From contig CAYPIY010000011.1 of assembly GCA_964410965.1 (NCBI GenBank), positions 62,001-126,000 of the forward strand: DNA of 64,000 nt. The letters run 5' to 3'. The DNA is from JBBIRG01 sp964410965. Lineage in GTDB: Bacteria > CLD3 > SB21 > JBBIRG01. Positions 1 to 10,400 of this stretch are shown here, in pieces. Positions within the stretch are counted from its first letter, which is position 1. The number at the start of each line of letters is the position of its first letter. The notes under the pieces were generated by a model. The model did not search any database, was not told where the DNA came from, and saw only the letters and a list, made by a program, of their open reading frames with translations. A program made the position numbers and the translations under genes.

Positions 1-1
1 C

Positions 2-313
2 GACGTTTCCGTCCGGATGCGCGGCGTGATGGAAAAATGCACTTTCTGCATTCAGAGGATCAGCGAGAGCAAGCTTGCCGCGAAAAAAGACAACCGTGAA
101 TTAAAAGACGGTGAACTGCAGACAGCCTGCCAGCAAGCCTGCCCGGCAAACGCGATCAAATTCGGCAACATTCTCGACCCGGACAGTGAAATCGCCGGAA
201 TCAAAAAACACAACCTGAATTACGTCCTGCTGGAAGAACTGAACATCCGCCCGCGATTGTCGTATCTTGCGAAACTGCGCAATCCGAATCCGGATATGAA
301 TGAAACAGCATAA
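2..313 (+). CDS. actB: ActB C-terminus (partial), alternative complex III iron-sulfur subunit
   Basis: The reading frame is open from the window edge, so this is the 3' end of a longer gene. The residues DVSVRMRGVMEKCTFCIQRI carry a CxxC pair, and CQQACP with AIKFG follows, which is the ferredoxin-type 4Fe-4S pattern of ActB/NrfC-like subunits. The tail (RLSYLAKLRNPNPD) is the usual end of ActB in alternative complex III, a membrane quinol:electron-acceptor oxidoreductase. In that family the protein fuses a molybdopterin-enzyme-like domain to this iron-sulfur domain and passes electrons from the quinol site. The actC-like gene follows after 118 bp, consistent with one operon. The N-terminal part cannot be judged here. 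Confidence 0.85.
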   Translation, partial: DVSVRMRGVMEKCTFCIQRISESKLAAKKDNRELKDGELQTACQQACPANAIKFGNILDPDSEIAGIKKHNLNYVLLEELNIRPRLSYLAKLRNPNPDMNETA

Positions 314-431
314 ACAAAATATGTGATTTTCCACGCGAAAAATGCGAACATGCAAATAAAACACGAATTGATTAAAACGGTTTGCGGAAACTGAAAAAAG
401 AATATTGAATTATTAAATATCAGGATAACTT

Positions 432-1820
432 GTGGAAGCAGTTAAAGAAACGACTCATGAACACGGACACGGCGAACCTCCCTTAATCGAGGGACCGGCG
501 ACATTCAAATCCATCACGGAGGACATCAGTTCGATCACCGAGAAAAAACCTCCGCGTCTCTGGTTTTACGCTTTTGCGGGCGCGCTTGTGTTCCTGGCGG
601 CTTTCCTGATGTCGGTCGGGTTCCTTCTGCTGGAAGGCACCGGGATCTGGGGCATTTCCGTCCCTGTGTCCTGGGGACTCGCTATCGTGAACTTTGTATG
701 GTGGGTCGGGATCGGCCATGCCGGTACTCTGATTTCCGCGGTTTTGTTCCTTCTCCGCCAGCGATGGCGCACGTCCATCAACCGTTTTTCCGAGGCGATG
801 ACCTTGTTCGCCGTGATCTGCGCGCTGGTGTTCCCGGGCATCCATGTCGGGCGTATCTGGGTGACCTACTGGTTCGCGCCGGTGCCCAACCAGATGTCGA
901 TGTGGCCGAATTTCCGGAGCCCGCTGCTTTGGGACTTCTTCGCCGTCGGCACGTATTTCACCGTATCGCTGATGTTCTGGTATGTCGGCCTGATTCCCGA
1001 CCTGGCAACGCTGCGCGACCGCGCGAAAACACGCACCCGTCAGTTGATCTTCGGAATCTTAGCGCTCGGATGGCGCGGGGGCAACCGGCAGTGGAAACAT
1101 TATGAGCTTGCGTACCTTCTGCTGGCCGGACTTTCCACACCGCTCGTATTGTCCGTGCACAGCATCGTCAGCACCGACTTCGCGACCAGTCTTCTGCCCG
1201 GATGGCACACCACGATCTTCCCGCCCTATTTCGTCGCCGGCGCGATTTTCTCCGGTTTCGCCATGGTGATGACGCTGACGATTATCGCGAGGAAAATTTA
1301 CAATGTAGGGCACATCATCACATTATACCACCTGGAAAATATGGCGAAAGTGCTGATGGTGACAGGTATGATGGTCGGGTACGCCTACAGCTGCGAATTT
1401 TTCATCGCGTGGTACAGCGGAAACGATTACGAGACGTTCGCGTTCATCAACCGGGCTTTCGGGCCGTACTGGTGGGCGTACTGGAGCATGATCATCTGCA
1501 ACGTCGTTGTCCCCCAGGTGTTCTGGTGGAGAAAAATGCGGACGAACCTTGCCGTGCTGTTCATCGCGTCCATCCTGATCAATGTGGGCATGTGGTTCGA
1601 GCGGTTTGTCATCATCGTGACGCTGCACCGCGATTTCCTGCCGTCCAGCTGGGATTATTATTCCCCGACCGTATGGGACTGGCTGACCTATCTCGGGACG
1701 TTCGGGCTGTTCTTTACGTTCTTCTTGCTGTTCCTGCGCTTCCTTCCGATGATCTCGATGGCGGAAGTCAAGGCGGTGCTTCCGCAGGCCGACCCGCATC
1801 ACGGGAACGGGAAACACTGA
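432..1820 (+). CDS. actC: ActC, NrfD-family quinol-oxidising membrane subunit
   Basis: A 462-residue polytopic membrane protein of the NrfD/PsrC family with about ten hydrophobic segments. The soluble N-terminus is acidic, and the sequence WWVGIGHAGTLISA and the closing MWFERFVIIVTLHRDFLPSSW are typical of ActC. In alternative complex III this subunit holds a quinol site and may move protons. The start is GTG at 432 with AGGA seven bases upstream. It directly follows actB. Usually actD, actE and actF come next, but here a strong terminator and an opposing gene follow. The family is clear; whether the complex is complete elsewhere is unknown. Confidence 0.88.
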   Translation: MEAVKETTHEHGHGEPPLIEGPATFKSITEDISSITEKKPPRLWFYAFAGALVFLAAFLMSVGFLLLEGTGIWGISVPVSWGLAIVNFVWWVGIGHAGTLISAVLFLLRQRWRTSINRFSEAMTLFAVICALVFPGIHVGRIWVTYWFAPVPNQMSMWPNFRSPLLWDFFAVGTYFTVSLMFWYVGLIPDLATLRDRAKTRTRQLIFGILALGWRGGNRQWKHYELAYLLLAGLSTPLVLSVHSIVSTDFATSLLPGWHTTIFPPYFVAGAIFSGFAMVMTLTIIARKIYNVGHIITLYHLENMAKVLMVTGMMVGYAYSCEFFIAWYSGNDYETFAFINRAFGPYWWAYWSMIICNVVVPQVFWWRKMRTNLAVLFIASILINVGMWFERFVIIVTLHRDFLPSSWDYYSPTVWDWLTYLGTFGLFFTFFLLFLRFLPMISMAEVKAVLPQADPHHGNGKH

Positions 1821-1840
1821 TATTCATTTCAAAGCATGAA

Positions 1841-1870
1841 AAAAGCCGTTGTTCTGCAACGGCTTTTTTT
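1841..1870. terminator. Bidirectional intrinsic terminator between actC and pfkA
   Basis: AAAAGCCGTTG pairs perfectly with CAACGGCTTTT across a six-base loop, with T runs on both strands. It lies 20 bp after the actC stop and 24 bp past the 3' end of the convergent pfkA, so it can serve both. Confidence 0.85.
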
Positions 1871-1893
1871 ATTTGGATGTCCGGTAAAACGGT

Positions 1894-3003
1894 TTAATCC
1901 CCGAAACAGATTCCCAGGTCGCGCGCGGTGATCATTGTATCGGAATTCAGCGGGACGCACTTCATGCGGTTGGTGGCCTGTTCGAGAGGTACGTAAAGAA
2001 CGGTCGGCGGGGCCAGCGCGACCATAACGCCGTTCTGTCCTTCATCCAGCGCGCGCACGGCGGCGGCGCCGAACCGCAGAGCCAGCAGACGGTCGAACGT
2101 GGTCGGCGAACCTCCGCGGAGCAAATGCCCGAGCACCACGCAGCGGGATTCACGTCCGGTCAGTTTTTCAAGCTGATGGGAAACCTGTTCTCCCGCTCCC
2201 CCGAGCCGTTCCAGCTTGCCTAATTCTTTCTCGACCACGCTTGTCGTTCCTCCGGCCGGCTTGGCGCCTTCTGCAACGACAATCATGAAATGATGTTTTC
2301 CGGTACGGGTTTTCGCTTTGATATGGGCAGCGACTTTATCGAGGTCATAGGGAACTTCGGGTATCAGGATCACGTCGGCATTGCTGGAAACGCCGGTATT
2401 CAGGGCGATCCATCCGGCGTAGCGGCCCATCACTTCAACGACCATGATGCGCTGATGCGCCTGGGCCGTGGCGTGAAGGCGGTCGACGCATTCGGTCGCA
2501 AAACCGACCGCCGTGTCGAATCCGAACGTAATGACGGTTTTGTCGAGGTCGTTGTCAATCGTCTTGGGTACGCCGATGATGCGAACTCCTTTTTTGTATA
2601 ATTCATGGGCAATACTGAGCGATCCGTCTCCCCCGATGGCGACCACGGCGTCGATATCATTTTCTTTCAGGCCCTGGACGATCTCATCCGTGCGGTCGAC
2701 TTCCACCATGTTGCCGTCCTTATCCTTCATCGGGTAACGGAGCGGATTTCCCCGGTTCGTGGTGCCGATGATCGTTCCCCCGAGCGAGGTGATATTCCGG
2801 ACAATTTCGCGGTTGAGCGTAATCAGTCCGCCGCTGGGATATTGTTCGGTCAGGAAGACGCCGTTATATCCGTCGCGGATACCGAAGCATTCCCATCCGC
2901 GGTTGCGTGCGCAGTACACGACAGCGTGAATAACGGCGTTAAGGCCGGGCGCATCTCCTCCGCCGGTGTTTATGGCGATTCGGCGTATCGGTTTGTTTGA
3001 CAT
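1894..3003 (-). CDS. pfkA: 6-phosphofructokinase
   Basis: A 369-residue phosphofructokinase that makes fructose 1,6-bisphosphate in glycolysis. It shows GGGDAPGLN (about 14-22), GGDGS (124-128) and PKTIDND (146-152) with the catalytic aspartates. Gly in GGDGS is the ATP-type residue, whereas Lys in PKTIDND is shared with pyrophosphate-dependent and mixed-substrate (TIGR02483-like) members. ATP is the more likely donor, but this is inferred from two positions. It is convergent with actC, and the EamA-like gene lies upstream on the same strand after 36 bp. Confidence 0.9.
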   Translation of the reverse strand: MSNKPIRRIAINTGGGDAPGLNAVIHAVVYCARNRGWECFGIRDGYNGVFLTEQYPSGGLITLNREIVRNITSLGGTIIGTTNRGNPLRYPMKDKDGNMVEVDRTDEIVQGLKENDIDAVVAIGGDGSLSIAHELYKKGVRIIGVPKTIDNDLDKTVITFGFDTAVGFATECVDRLHATAQAHQRIMVVEVMGRYAGWIALNTGVSSNADVILIPEVPYDLDKVAAHIKAKTRTGKHHFMIVVAEGAKPAGGTTSVVEKELGKLERLGGAGEQVSHQLEKLTGRESRCVVLGHLLRGGSPTTFDRLLALRFGAAAVRALDEGQNGVMVALAPPTVLYVPLEQATNRMKCVPLNSDTMITARDLGICFGD

Positions 3004-3039
3004 GGTGGATTCCTCCGGATTGGGTGGTAAGGTTGAAAA

Positions 3040-3492
3040 TTATTTATGAGCGGTGCGTGACAGCTGGATCAGGACGATCCCGATCACGATGGCGGTCAGG
3101 CCCGCGGCGATTTTCCAGTCCATCGGCTGATCCCCGCGGATCAGTCCGAACAACGTTCCGGCGATAGGGGAAAACGCGAACGCGATGGCAAGCGTGACTC
3201 CAAGGTTCTCCGAGGTAGCGAGAGCGGAGTAAAAACTCCACATGCCGAGGCTCCCGGCGATGATCCCGCCGCCGATGATGATCATAAGCCATGCCTTCCA
3301 GTCTGAAGGATTTGCGATGTCCTTCCACGCGGGTATGGACAGTAAACCGAGAATCACAAGCGCGACGGCTGTCCGCAACGTAATCCCGGCGATCGGCGGA
3401 ATGCCCATCGCCTTTAGACCGGCTTTTTCAAAATATCCGCCCAATCCCCAGGCGACGCCCGCAAGAATGGCGAAGACCAAATAGGTTTTCAT
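3040..3492 (-). CDS. Small EamA/DMT-type membrane transporter
   Basis: A 150-residue hydrophobic protein with about five membrane segments, equivalent to one EamA half-domain of the drug/metabolite transporter superfamily. Such single-domain members usually dimerise. The substrate is unknown. I chose ATG at 3492 (MKTYLVFAI) because GAGGTG lies six bases before it; the open frame extends 17 codons further without a ribosome site. It lies just upstream of pfkA and may be co-transcribed with it. Confidence 0.7.
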   Translation of the reverse strand: MKTYLVFAILAGVAWGLGGYFEKAGLKAMGIPPIAGITLRTAVALVILGLLSIPAWKDIANPSDWKAWLMIIIGGGIIAGSLGMWSFYSALATSENLGVTLAIAFAFSPIAGTLFGLIRGDQPMDWKIAAGLTAIVIGIVLIQLSRTAHK

Positions 3493-3622
3493 CGTGCACC
3501 TCAAATGACCTTTGAATTTATTGCAAGTTGAACTCAAATTCAAGAATTATCGGATGCGGTTGCATTTGATTTTTAGAATTTAATTTTATAAGATGAGCTG
3601 AGATTACAAAGGAGAATATGTC

Positions 3623-4942
3623 ATGAAAAAAGAAATCGATCCCCGGAAACGGCTATTGAGTCCCATTCTTGAGTTTATACAAGCCGAAACCACCGGCGGA
3701 TTATTTCTATTGTGTTGCGCGATACTGGCGATGGTACTCGCGAACTCAGCGATATCGGATAAATATTTCGATTTCTGGAAAACGCCCCTGACGGTTGGTT
3801 TCGGCACATGGGAGCTGTCCAAATCCCTATTTCTATGGATCAACGACGGGCTGATGGCGATATTCTTTTTTGTGGTAGGACTGGAAATCAAGCGCGAACT
3901 GATGGCCGGCGAATTATCAACCGTGAGAAAGGCGATGCTTCCGATAGCCGCGGCCCTGGGCGGGATGGCCGTTCCGGCGTTGTTCTATACGGCATTCAAC
4001 TACGGCGGCGAAGGCAGGAACGGATGGGGAATTCCGATGGCGACCGATATCGCTTTCGCGCTGGGATTTCTTTCTCTCCTCGGAAAACGCGTGCCCGTAT
4101 CCCTGAAAATATTCCTGACCGCGCTCGCGATTGTAGACGATCTCGGTGCGGTCATCGTCATCGCCGTTTTCTATACCGCCGATCTTCATGTGCTTCATCT
4201 TGTTACCGGATTGATTTGTTTTGCGGCGCTGATCGGGGTCAACAGGATGGGAATCCGTAAAGTCACGGTTTACGTGATACTGGGAATCATCATGTGGGTG
4301 GCGTTCCTGAAATCGGGAATCCATCCGACTCTGGCGGGCGTTCTGCTCGCGTTCACGATTCCGTCGCGTATTAAAATCGATTCAAAAGCTTTTCCGGATC
4401 ACTGCCGGAAACTGATCGATGAATATGAAAAAGCGGATGAGTGCGGCAAACCGATGTTGTTATGCGAATCCCAGCAGACCGCCGTACAATCGATTGAAAC
4501 AGCGTGTCATTACGCGGAATCCCCGATGCAGAGGCTTGAGCACAATCTCCATCCGTGGGTAACCTTTTTCATCATGCCGGTATTCGCGGTTGCCAATGCC
4601 GGAATCGTTCTGAACGCGGAATTCATCACCAACGCGGTCGATCCGATCAGCATCGGTGTTTTCCTCGGCCTGGCTTTGGGTAAACCGGTCGGGATCACGC
4701 TGTTTTCATGGATGGCCGTAAGATCAAAAATCGCGAGCCTGCCTGAAAGTGTGAGTTGGAAATCCATACTCGGCATCGGCTGCGTGGCCGGAATCGGATT
4801 CACCATGTCGCTTTTTATCGCCGACCTGGCGTTTAGCCTTTCGCATCAGCTGGATATCGCGAAAATCGGAATATTCACGTCATCCATCGCCGCCGGATTT
4901 TTAGGATGGCTGATCCTGCGAACGGGAAATACTTCAAAATAA
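3623..4942 (+). CDS. nhaA: Na+/H+ antiporter NhaA
   Basis: A 439-residue inner-membrane sodium/proton antiporter for pH and sodium homeostasis. The adjacent aspartates in ALAIVDDLGAV (about residues 171-172) match the ion-binding Asp163-Asp164 of E. coli NhaA. LWINDGLMAIFFFVVGLEIKR and GKPVGIT (the Lys300 region) are also conserved. It is somewhat longer than the E. coli protein because of a hydrophilic loop after IPSRIKID. AAAGGAG lies eight bases before the ATG. It is probably a single-gene unit. Confidence 0.95.
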   Translation: MKKEIDPRKRLLSPILEFIQAETTGGLFLLCCAILAMVLANSAISDKYFDFWKTPLTVGFGTWELSKSLFLWINDGLMAIFFFVVGLEIKRELMAGELSTVRKAMLPIAAALGGMAVPALFYTAFNYGGEGRNGWGIPMATDIAFALGFLSLLGKRVPVSLKIFLTALAIVDDLGAVIVIAVFYTADLHVLHLVTGLICFAALIGVNRMGIRKVTVYVILGIIMWVAFLKSGIHPTLAGVLLAFTIPSRIKIDSKAFPDHCRKLIDEYEKADECGKPMLLCESQQTAVQSIETACHYAESPMQRLEHNLHPWVTFFIMPVFAVANAGIVLNAEFITNAVDPISIGVFLGLALGKPVGITLFSWMAVRSKIASLPESVSWKSILGIGCVAGIGFTMSLFIADLAFSLSHQLDIAKIGIFTSSIAAGFLGWLILRTGNTSK

Positions 4943-5004
4943 AGTGATCCAAAGGAAAAGGCATCCGGTTGTCCGTCCCTGTCCGGACGAAGGAACGGAT
5001 GAGA

Positions 5005-5235
5005 TCATTGGGCGTGTGAGGGATGTTCAGGTTTTGCGTCTTTCAGGTATTTTTCCTCCAGATGCGCGATACGGATCATATTTTCGAATACCTGATCGGA
5101 GATACGTTCTTTTTCGGATTTCGGAATGAACGGATTTTCAAGAAAATAAATCAACCGCCGGTTGGAATCTTTCAGCAGGTTCAGCGCCGTGATCTGGGCG
5201 CTTTCGATCGTCTTGAATACGGGATTTGTCATCAT
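5005..5235 (-). CDS. Hypothetical small protein
   Basis: About 76 residues, hydrophilic and predicted helical, rich in Lys, Glu and Asn, with no cysteines, signal peptide or membrane segment. I do not recognise the family. The start is uncertain: GTG at 5241 or ATG at 5235 or 5232. AGGG sits five bases before 5235, so that is preferred. The region upstream carries a Crp/Fnr-like palindrome at 5376. The opposite-strand reading frame is Phe-rich and looks like an antisense shadow. Confidence 0.5.
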   Translation of the reverse strand: MMTNPVFKTIESAQITALNLLKDSNRRLIYFLENPFIPKSEKERISDQVFENMIRIAHLEEKYLKDAKPEHPSHAQ

Positions 5236-5375
5236 GGTCACCCTGGGTTTTTCCTTTCTGTCATTCCGTTCCGGATGAAAACATACCGTTTATCACACCA
5301 TGAAATGAAAAGTAAACGCCAAAAACCCTTGATTTCCGTGCGATTATCGCAAATATCGTAAAATTTTTTCGATTA

Positions 5376-5391
5376 TGTGACGCAGGTCACT
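5376..5391. promoter_or_regulatory. Crp/Fnr-family-like operator
   Basis: TGTGA-CGCAGG-TCACT matches the TGTGA-N6-TCACA pattern of Crp-type regulators with one mismatch. A weaker half-matching copy (TGTGTGACGC) follows at about 5417. It lies about 140 bp before the small minus-strand gene ending at 5235. Binding is an inference. Confidence 0.4.
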
Positions 5392-5446
5392 CAGGAAAAG
5401 GCATGGATCAAGAAATGTGTGACGCAAAACACAGCCGCCGATTCCC

Positions 5447-5806
5447 TCAACCGCGAAGCAGGCGATCCGCAATTGCCGATAAAAAGCAGCCTGCGGCCGT
5501 TGCGGTCAGATCATAGAAGTCAACCGGATAATCCCAGAGCGCATACTGAGCGAATTCCCATAAAGTCAGAACGATAAATGTCATAACAGCGAACCATCCA
5601 AATCGGATGATTTTGAGGGCGGATGGACGGGCAACTATATGTTGAAACAGAAACGGCAAGCCGGATGCGGCGAAAAAATTCGGTAATATGCCCGTCAAAA
5701 ACTTAAACCACGCCGGCCAGGGAATACCGGAACTTCTGAACAGGCGGACGGCCAATATGCCCGTAAAACAAATTACGATGATGTATGGACGCGAGCGCTT
5801 GGTCAT
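5447..5806 (-). CDS. Small membrane protein, VanZ-like
   Basis: A 119-residue protein with about four hydrophobic segments. Near the C-terminus WEFAQYALWDYPVDFYDL followed by AAGCFLSAIADRLL resembles the E-x2-Q ... D-x2-D ... G pattern of VanZ-like membrane proteins. No function can be assigned. It lies upstream of the 5005-5235 gene on the same strand and 38 bp downstream of purF's 3' end. Confidence 0.55.
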   Translation of the reverse strand: MTKRSRPYIIVICFTGILAVRLFRSSGIPWPAWFKFLTGILPNFFAASGLPFLFQHIVARPSALKIIRFGWFAVMTFIVLTLWEFAQYALWDYPVDFYDLTATAAGCFLSAIADRLLRG

Positions 5807-5844
5807 GAATTAGTTATATCGGGAAAAAAACCGGAGTATCGCGA

Positions 5845-7218
5845 TCAGGGGGAGCAGCCTGTTTTATCTTTGTCCGAAACCTCGATCGGGTAATTCCCGC
5901 TGAAGCAGGCGGTGCAGTAATCTTTTTCGTCGTGCGGGACGGCGGAGAGCATGCCTTCCAGCGACAGGTATTCGAGGCTGTCGGCGCCGATCTGCTGCCG
6001 GATATCCTCTTTGCTCAGCTTGTTGGCGATCAGTTCGGTCCGCGTGGGAAAATCCATGCCGTAGTAGCATGGCGCGATCACCGGCGGGCTGCTGATGCGG
6101 ACGTGCACTTCCTTCGCGCCGGCTTTGCGGATCATCGCGATCAGCAATTTCAAAGTGGTCCCGCGGACGATGGAATCATCCACCAGTACCACGCGCCGGC
6201 CGTTTAGGACTCCGGTGACCGCGTTGAATTTTACCTTTACGCTGAGGTCGCGCATCGACTGAAGGGGATGAATGAACGTCCGCCCGACATAATGATTGCG
6301 GATCAGGCCGAGCTCGTATTTGAGATTCGATCTTCTCGTGAATCCGAGAGCCGCGGTGTTGCTGGAATCGGGAACGCTGATAACGATGTCCGCGTCGGCG
6401 GGATGCTCCAGCGCGAGCTGTTTGCCCAGCTTGCGGCGCGCCTTGTCGACCGTGTCGCCGAAGATCTTGCTGTCGGGCCGGGAGAAATAAACGAATTCGA
6501 AAATGCAGTGCGCCGGGCGGGGTTTTTCCCAGTAAAAATTTTCGCTGTGAATCCCGTCCGCCGTTACGACGATCATTTCACCCGGCCGGAGGTCGCGCTC
6601 GTATTCAGCGCCGATAATATCCAGCGCGCAGGATTCGCTCGCAAAGACGACGGAGCCGTTCAGCTTTCCGATGCACATCGGGCGGATGCCCTGCGGGTCG
6701 CGAGCGGCGATGAGTTTATCTTTCGTCATCAGCAGGAGCGAATAGGCGCCGCGGATCTGGCGGAGCGCGTTTTTGATCTGGTCCTCAACCGGCAAAACGC
6801 CAGCATGAGCCGTCAGGTGCAGGATGACTTCGGTGTCGCTGTTGGAGTGCAGGATCGCTCCGCGGTTCTGCAGGAATTCTTTCAGGTCCTGGTAATTCAC
6901 GAGGTTGCCGTTGTGCGCCGCGGCAAGCTCGCCGGAACTGATCGTCGCGAGGAACGGCTGGGCGTTTTCGATCATGCTTCCGCCGGTGGTGGAATAACGG
7001 TTGTGCCCGACCGCGCATGTTCCCGGCAACCGCTCGAATACCGTTGGATCGCGGAACACGTCCGATACATATCCCATGCCGACATGCCGGTGCAGCCTCT
7101 CCCCGTCAGACGTGACGATGCCCGTCGATTCCTGGCCGCGGTGCTGAAGCGAATACAGACCAAGATAAGTCAGCTTCGCCGCTTCAGGATGATTGAATAT
7201 GCCGAATACTCCGCACAT
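5845..7218 (-). CDS. purF: Amidophosphoribosyltransferase
   Basis: A 457-residue enzyme for the first committed step of purine synthesis: PRPP plus glutamine gives phosphoribosylamine. It begins MCGVFGIF, so Cys2 becomes the N-terminal glutaminase nucleophile after Met removal and no propeptide is encoded. VVLVDDSIVRGTT is the PRPP-binding loop. Cysteines in PAHCIFEFVYF, APCYYGMDF and YCTACFSGNYP match the 4Fe-4S ligands of the Bacillus-type enzyme, so this is probably the iron-sulfur form. The ribosome site before 7218 is weak. No other pur gene is adjacent. Confidence 0.95.
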   Translation of the reverse strand: MCGVFGIFNHPEAAKLTYLGLYSLQHRGQESTGIVTSDGERLHRHVGMGYVSDVFRDPTVFERLPGTCAVGHNRYSTTGGSMIENAQPFLATISSGELAAAHNGNLVNYQDLKEFLQNRGAILHSNSDTEVILHLTAHAGVLPVEDQIKNALRQIRGAYSLLLMTKDKLIAARDPQGIRPMCIGKLNGSVVFASESCALDIIGAEYERDLRPGEMIVVTADGIHSENFYWEKPRPAHCIFEFVYFSRPDSKIFGDTVDKARRKLGKQLALEHPADADIVISVPDSSNTAALGFTRRSNLKYELGLIRNHYVGRTFIHPLQSMRDLSVKVKFNAVTGVLNGRRVVLVDDSIVRGTTLKLLIAMIRKAGAKEVHVRISSPPVIAPCYYGMDFPTRTELIANKLSKEDIRQQIGADSLEYLSLEGMLSAVPHDEKDYCTACFSGNYPIEVSDKDKTGCSP

Positions 7219-7371
7219 AAAATATACGCTTTCTTTTAATGACGCGGCAATCTATGGAAAAATATCGTCTTCGGCAAATAAAAAACAAGCTCCCTTTCTG
7301 CATAAAATCTCAATATGGCATTATTTGCAATGATGAAGAACTAAAGTTAATTAATGATTTCTAAAAAATAA

Positions 7372-7400
7372 TTGTTAAATTGATTTGTCTAAACTATATT
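7372..7400 (+). promoter_or_regulatory. Sigma-70-type promoter of the FG-GAP gene
   Basis: TTGTTA and TATATT are separated by 17 bp in an AT-rich spacer, 41 bp before the ATG at 7441. AGGAG lies at 7431-7435. Confidence 0.5.
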
Positions 7401-7440
7401 CTGAAATAGAAAACAGTTAAAATTTAATCAAGGAGATGTT

Positions 7441-10400
7441 ATGAAAATAGCATTTACAGTATTTACGGTATTATCTCTGATATCTACACTTGCGACAGCG
7501 CAAACATTTACAGATTTAGGGGCATCATTAATACCGGCATGGAATAGTTCAGCCGCTTGGGGGGATTACGACAACGACGGTGACCTTGATGTTGTTATTG
7601 CAGGATATATAGACGGATCGGGAACGACATCAACAAATCTTTATAGAAATGATGATGGTGTTTTTGTGAATAGCGGAATGGTTTTTTCTGGCGCAGGAGC
7701 TTCAGCGTTGGCATGGGGAGATTATGATAATGACGGAGATATTGATATTATTATCTCAGGAAAAGTTAGCGGATCAAATGATTCCACTTTGCTTTACAGA
7801 AACGATCAAACTTTTTTTACTAAGATTAATTCTTCATTTTTTAAAGTATTGTCTGGCACCCTTGCCTGGGGAGATTATGATAACGACGGGGATCTTGACT
7901 TACTTATCGGAGGATCGGATCAGTCTAATTTATATCGTAATGACGGAGGCGACTCTTTCACGCCAACAAATGCCATCACAGAAACTCTTGCGAACGGTAC
8001 ATTTACTTGGGGAGATTACGATAAAGATGGTTGGTTGGATTTTGCCATGATTGGCAGAATTACATCTAACACTTTCGTTGCCCGTGTGTATCATAACAAC
8101 CAGAATGGAACTTTTACTGATATCAATGCCGGGTTATGGGGCGTTAGGTACTCAGCTGCAGCCTGGGGTGATTTTGACAATGATGGTGATCTAGACCTTG
8201 CTTATGCCGGTAATTATAATTCATTACGTGACTCAACAATTCTTTACAGAAATGATAATGGCCTTTTTACAAATTCATCAATACCTTTCATATCATTAAG
8301 ACAATGTTCAATGGACTGGGGTGATTATGATAATGATGGTGATTTAGATTTGTTAGTTTCGGGTGATTCAAGTGCAACGGGAGCAGCCGGAGCCAGCCAT
8401 ACTTTAATATACAGGAATGAAAGAGGAACACATTTTACAAGAATAGATTATGGTCTTGTAAAAATTCGTCAAGGTATGGCAAGATGGGGTGATTTTGACA
8501 ATGACGGGGATTTGGATATTTTAATTTGCGGTTATATTTCATCAAGTAATTATACATCTAAAATATATAAAAATAACTTGATGGATGACCTTTCATCATT
8601 ATCGGTACCTGTTGGTACGTTTGTACGACAGGATACCGTAACAATAACATGGAACCGTATACATAGCATCCCCGATCAATCTCTTTCATACAATATCAAC
8701 ATTTTTTGGGTTGATGAAGATGAATACTTCGTATCGCCAATGGCAAATACGAACAGCGGAAAAAGATATGTTGCCGGTATAGGCAATTGCATGTTGGATA
8801 CCAGCAAAACATACTTCAATCTGGAAGGCGGAAAATATTACTGGTCTCTACAAACAGTTAATCACGCATTTCAGGGATCAGAATTTACATCAATAGACAG
8901 TTTTGAAATACCTTATGAACCTTTCTTCGTAAAGAATAAAAATCAGATTGATTTCGGTATGACTATGATCGGTAGTCCGGTTTTTGATACAATAACAATA
9001 ACCAATGATGGCAATGTTCCGCTGATCATCGACACCATCTATATCTCCGATCCGTTAAATTTTGATTTCACGCATTCCGTCGACACGATCCCGCCGGGCG
9101 AAAGCCGCGACGTGCACCTGATGTTCGATCCGTCGGAATACGGAATCCATGAAGACGCGCTGGTCTTCATTCACAACGCCCAAAGCTCGCCGGATACGGT
9201 GTACCTGAAAGGTTCGGTGTTATTCGCTAAAATCGCCGTCAGCGATACGGTTCTCACCGGCCTGGTGAACGAGAACGGAACGGACAGCACGGCGTTTAAA
9301 ATTTATAATCAGGGAATGACCGGACTGACCTATGCCATATCCGAAAGCGAAAACGCCTTTACATTCCTGAAGAAAATACGATCCCATGAAAACCAAAAAC
9401 CCAGGCATCAAAACCTTTCCGGACCGGTATCGCTGGAAGCCGATCTTGCAGAGTCAACGGAATCCGGGACCAGATTCACCGAAGCATTCGGGGATATGAC
9501 CGCTTACGGCTTTAATCTTAAAACAGTTCCTGATCAGTTTGTACGATTCGATCTGACCGAGCCCGGCACTATCTTTTTGAAGGGTACGGTTCCCCAATCA
9601 TTCTACGCTGCGGATTTCTCCACCGACGGATCGGTGTATTACGCCGTGGATGATGTGAGCAAACAGTTTGGCGTCATCGACACGGCCACCGGGGATTTTA
9701 CGGTTCGGGGACCGCTTACAGGTCTGACGGGATATGTTACGGGCATGACCGTCGATCCTACGGATGAAACGATTTATCTGACGGTCACTGACGGATCTTC
9801 AGCCGGTTTTCTCTACACGGTCAATCCGGAAGACGGAACTCCCTCGCTGATCGGCACGATCACGAATATGGCCATCCCGATCGCCATCGGCGCCAGCCCG
9901 GCCGGGATCCTGTATTCGTATGACATCACGACCGACAGCCTTTATGTGATCGACAAGGCTACGGCGTTCGGCTCCGCAGTGGCTTCGTTAGATTTCAACG
10001 CAACCAACGCACAGGGAATGGATTTTGATCCTACGGACGGTCTTTGCTACCTTGCTTCGTATACCTCACCCAACGGATACCTGAGAACGGTTGATCTGAA
10101 TACCGGCATCACAACCATTATCGGGGCTTTTCCGAATCAGGAAATCGACGGGTTCGGCATCCTGAAAACCGGACTGCCGTGGGTGTACGCCCAGCCGACG
10201 TCCGGAACGATTCTGCCGGGTGATTCTGCTGAAATCAACGTTTATTGGTACGGAAAAATCCCGGCGGAAATAGTCGTGCCGATGGACGGTTATTTCCATA
10301 TCGCCTCCGACGATACATCAAGCCCCAATGTCAGCGTAAGTCTGCATCTGGATGTTGCGGTCAGCGCTGACGAAAACGAAAACCAGCCGGTCCGGTATCA

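Noticed and set aside
5023..5361. A 112-codon plus-strand frame opposite the small gene at 5005-5235
   Set aside because: Phe-rich antisense pattern of a Lys/Glu-rich minus-strand gene; the minus-strand product looks more protein-like.
6268..7239. A 323-codon open frame opposite purF
   Set aside because: purF is certain on the other strand; this frame is rich in Ala/Arg/Val with no family pattern.
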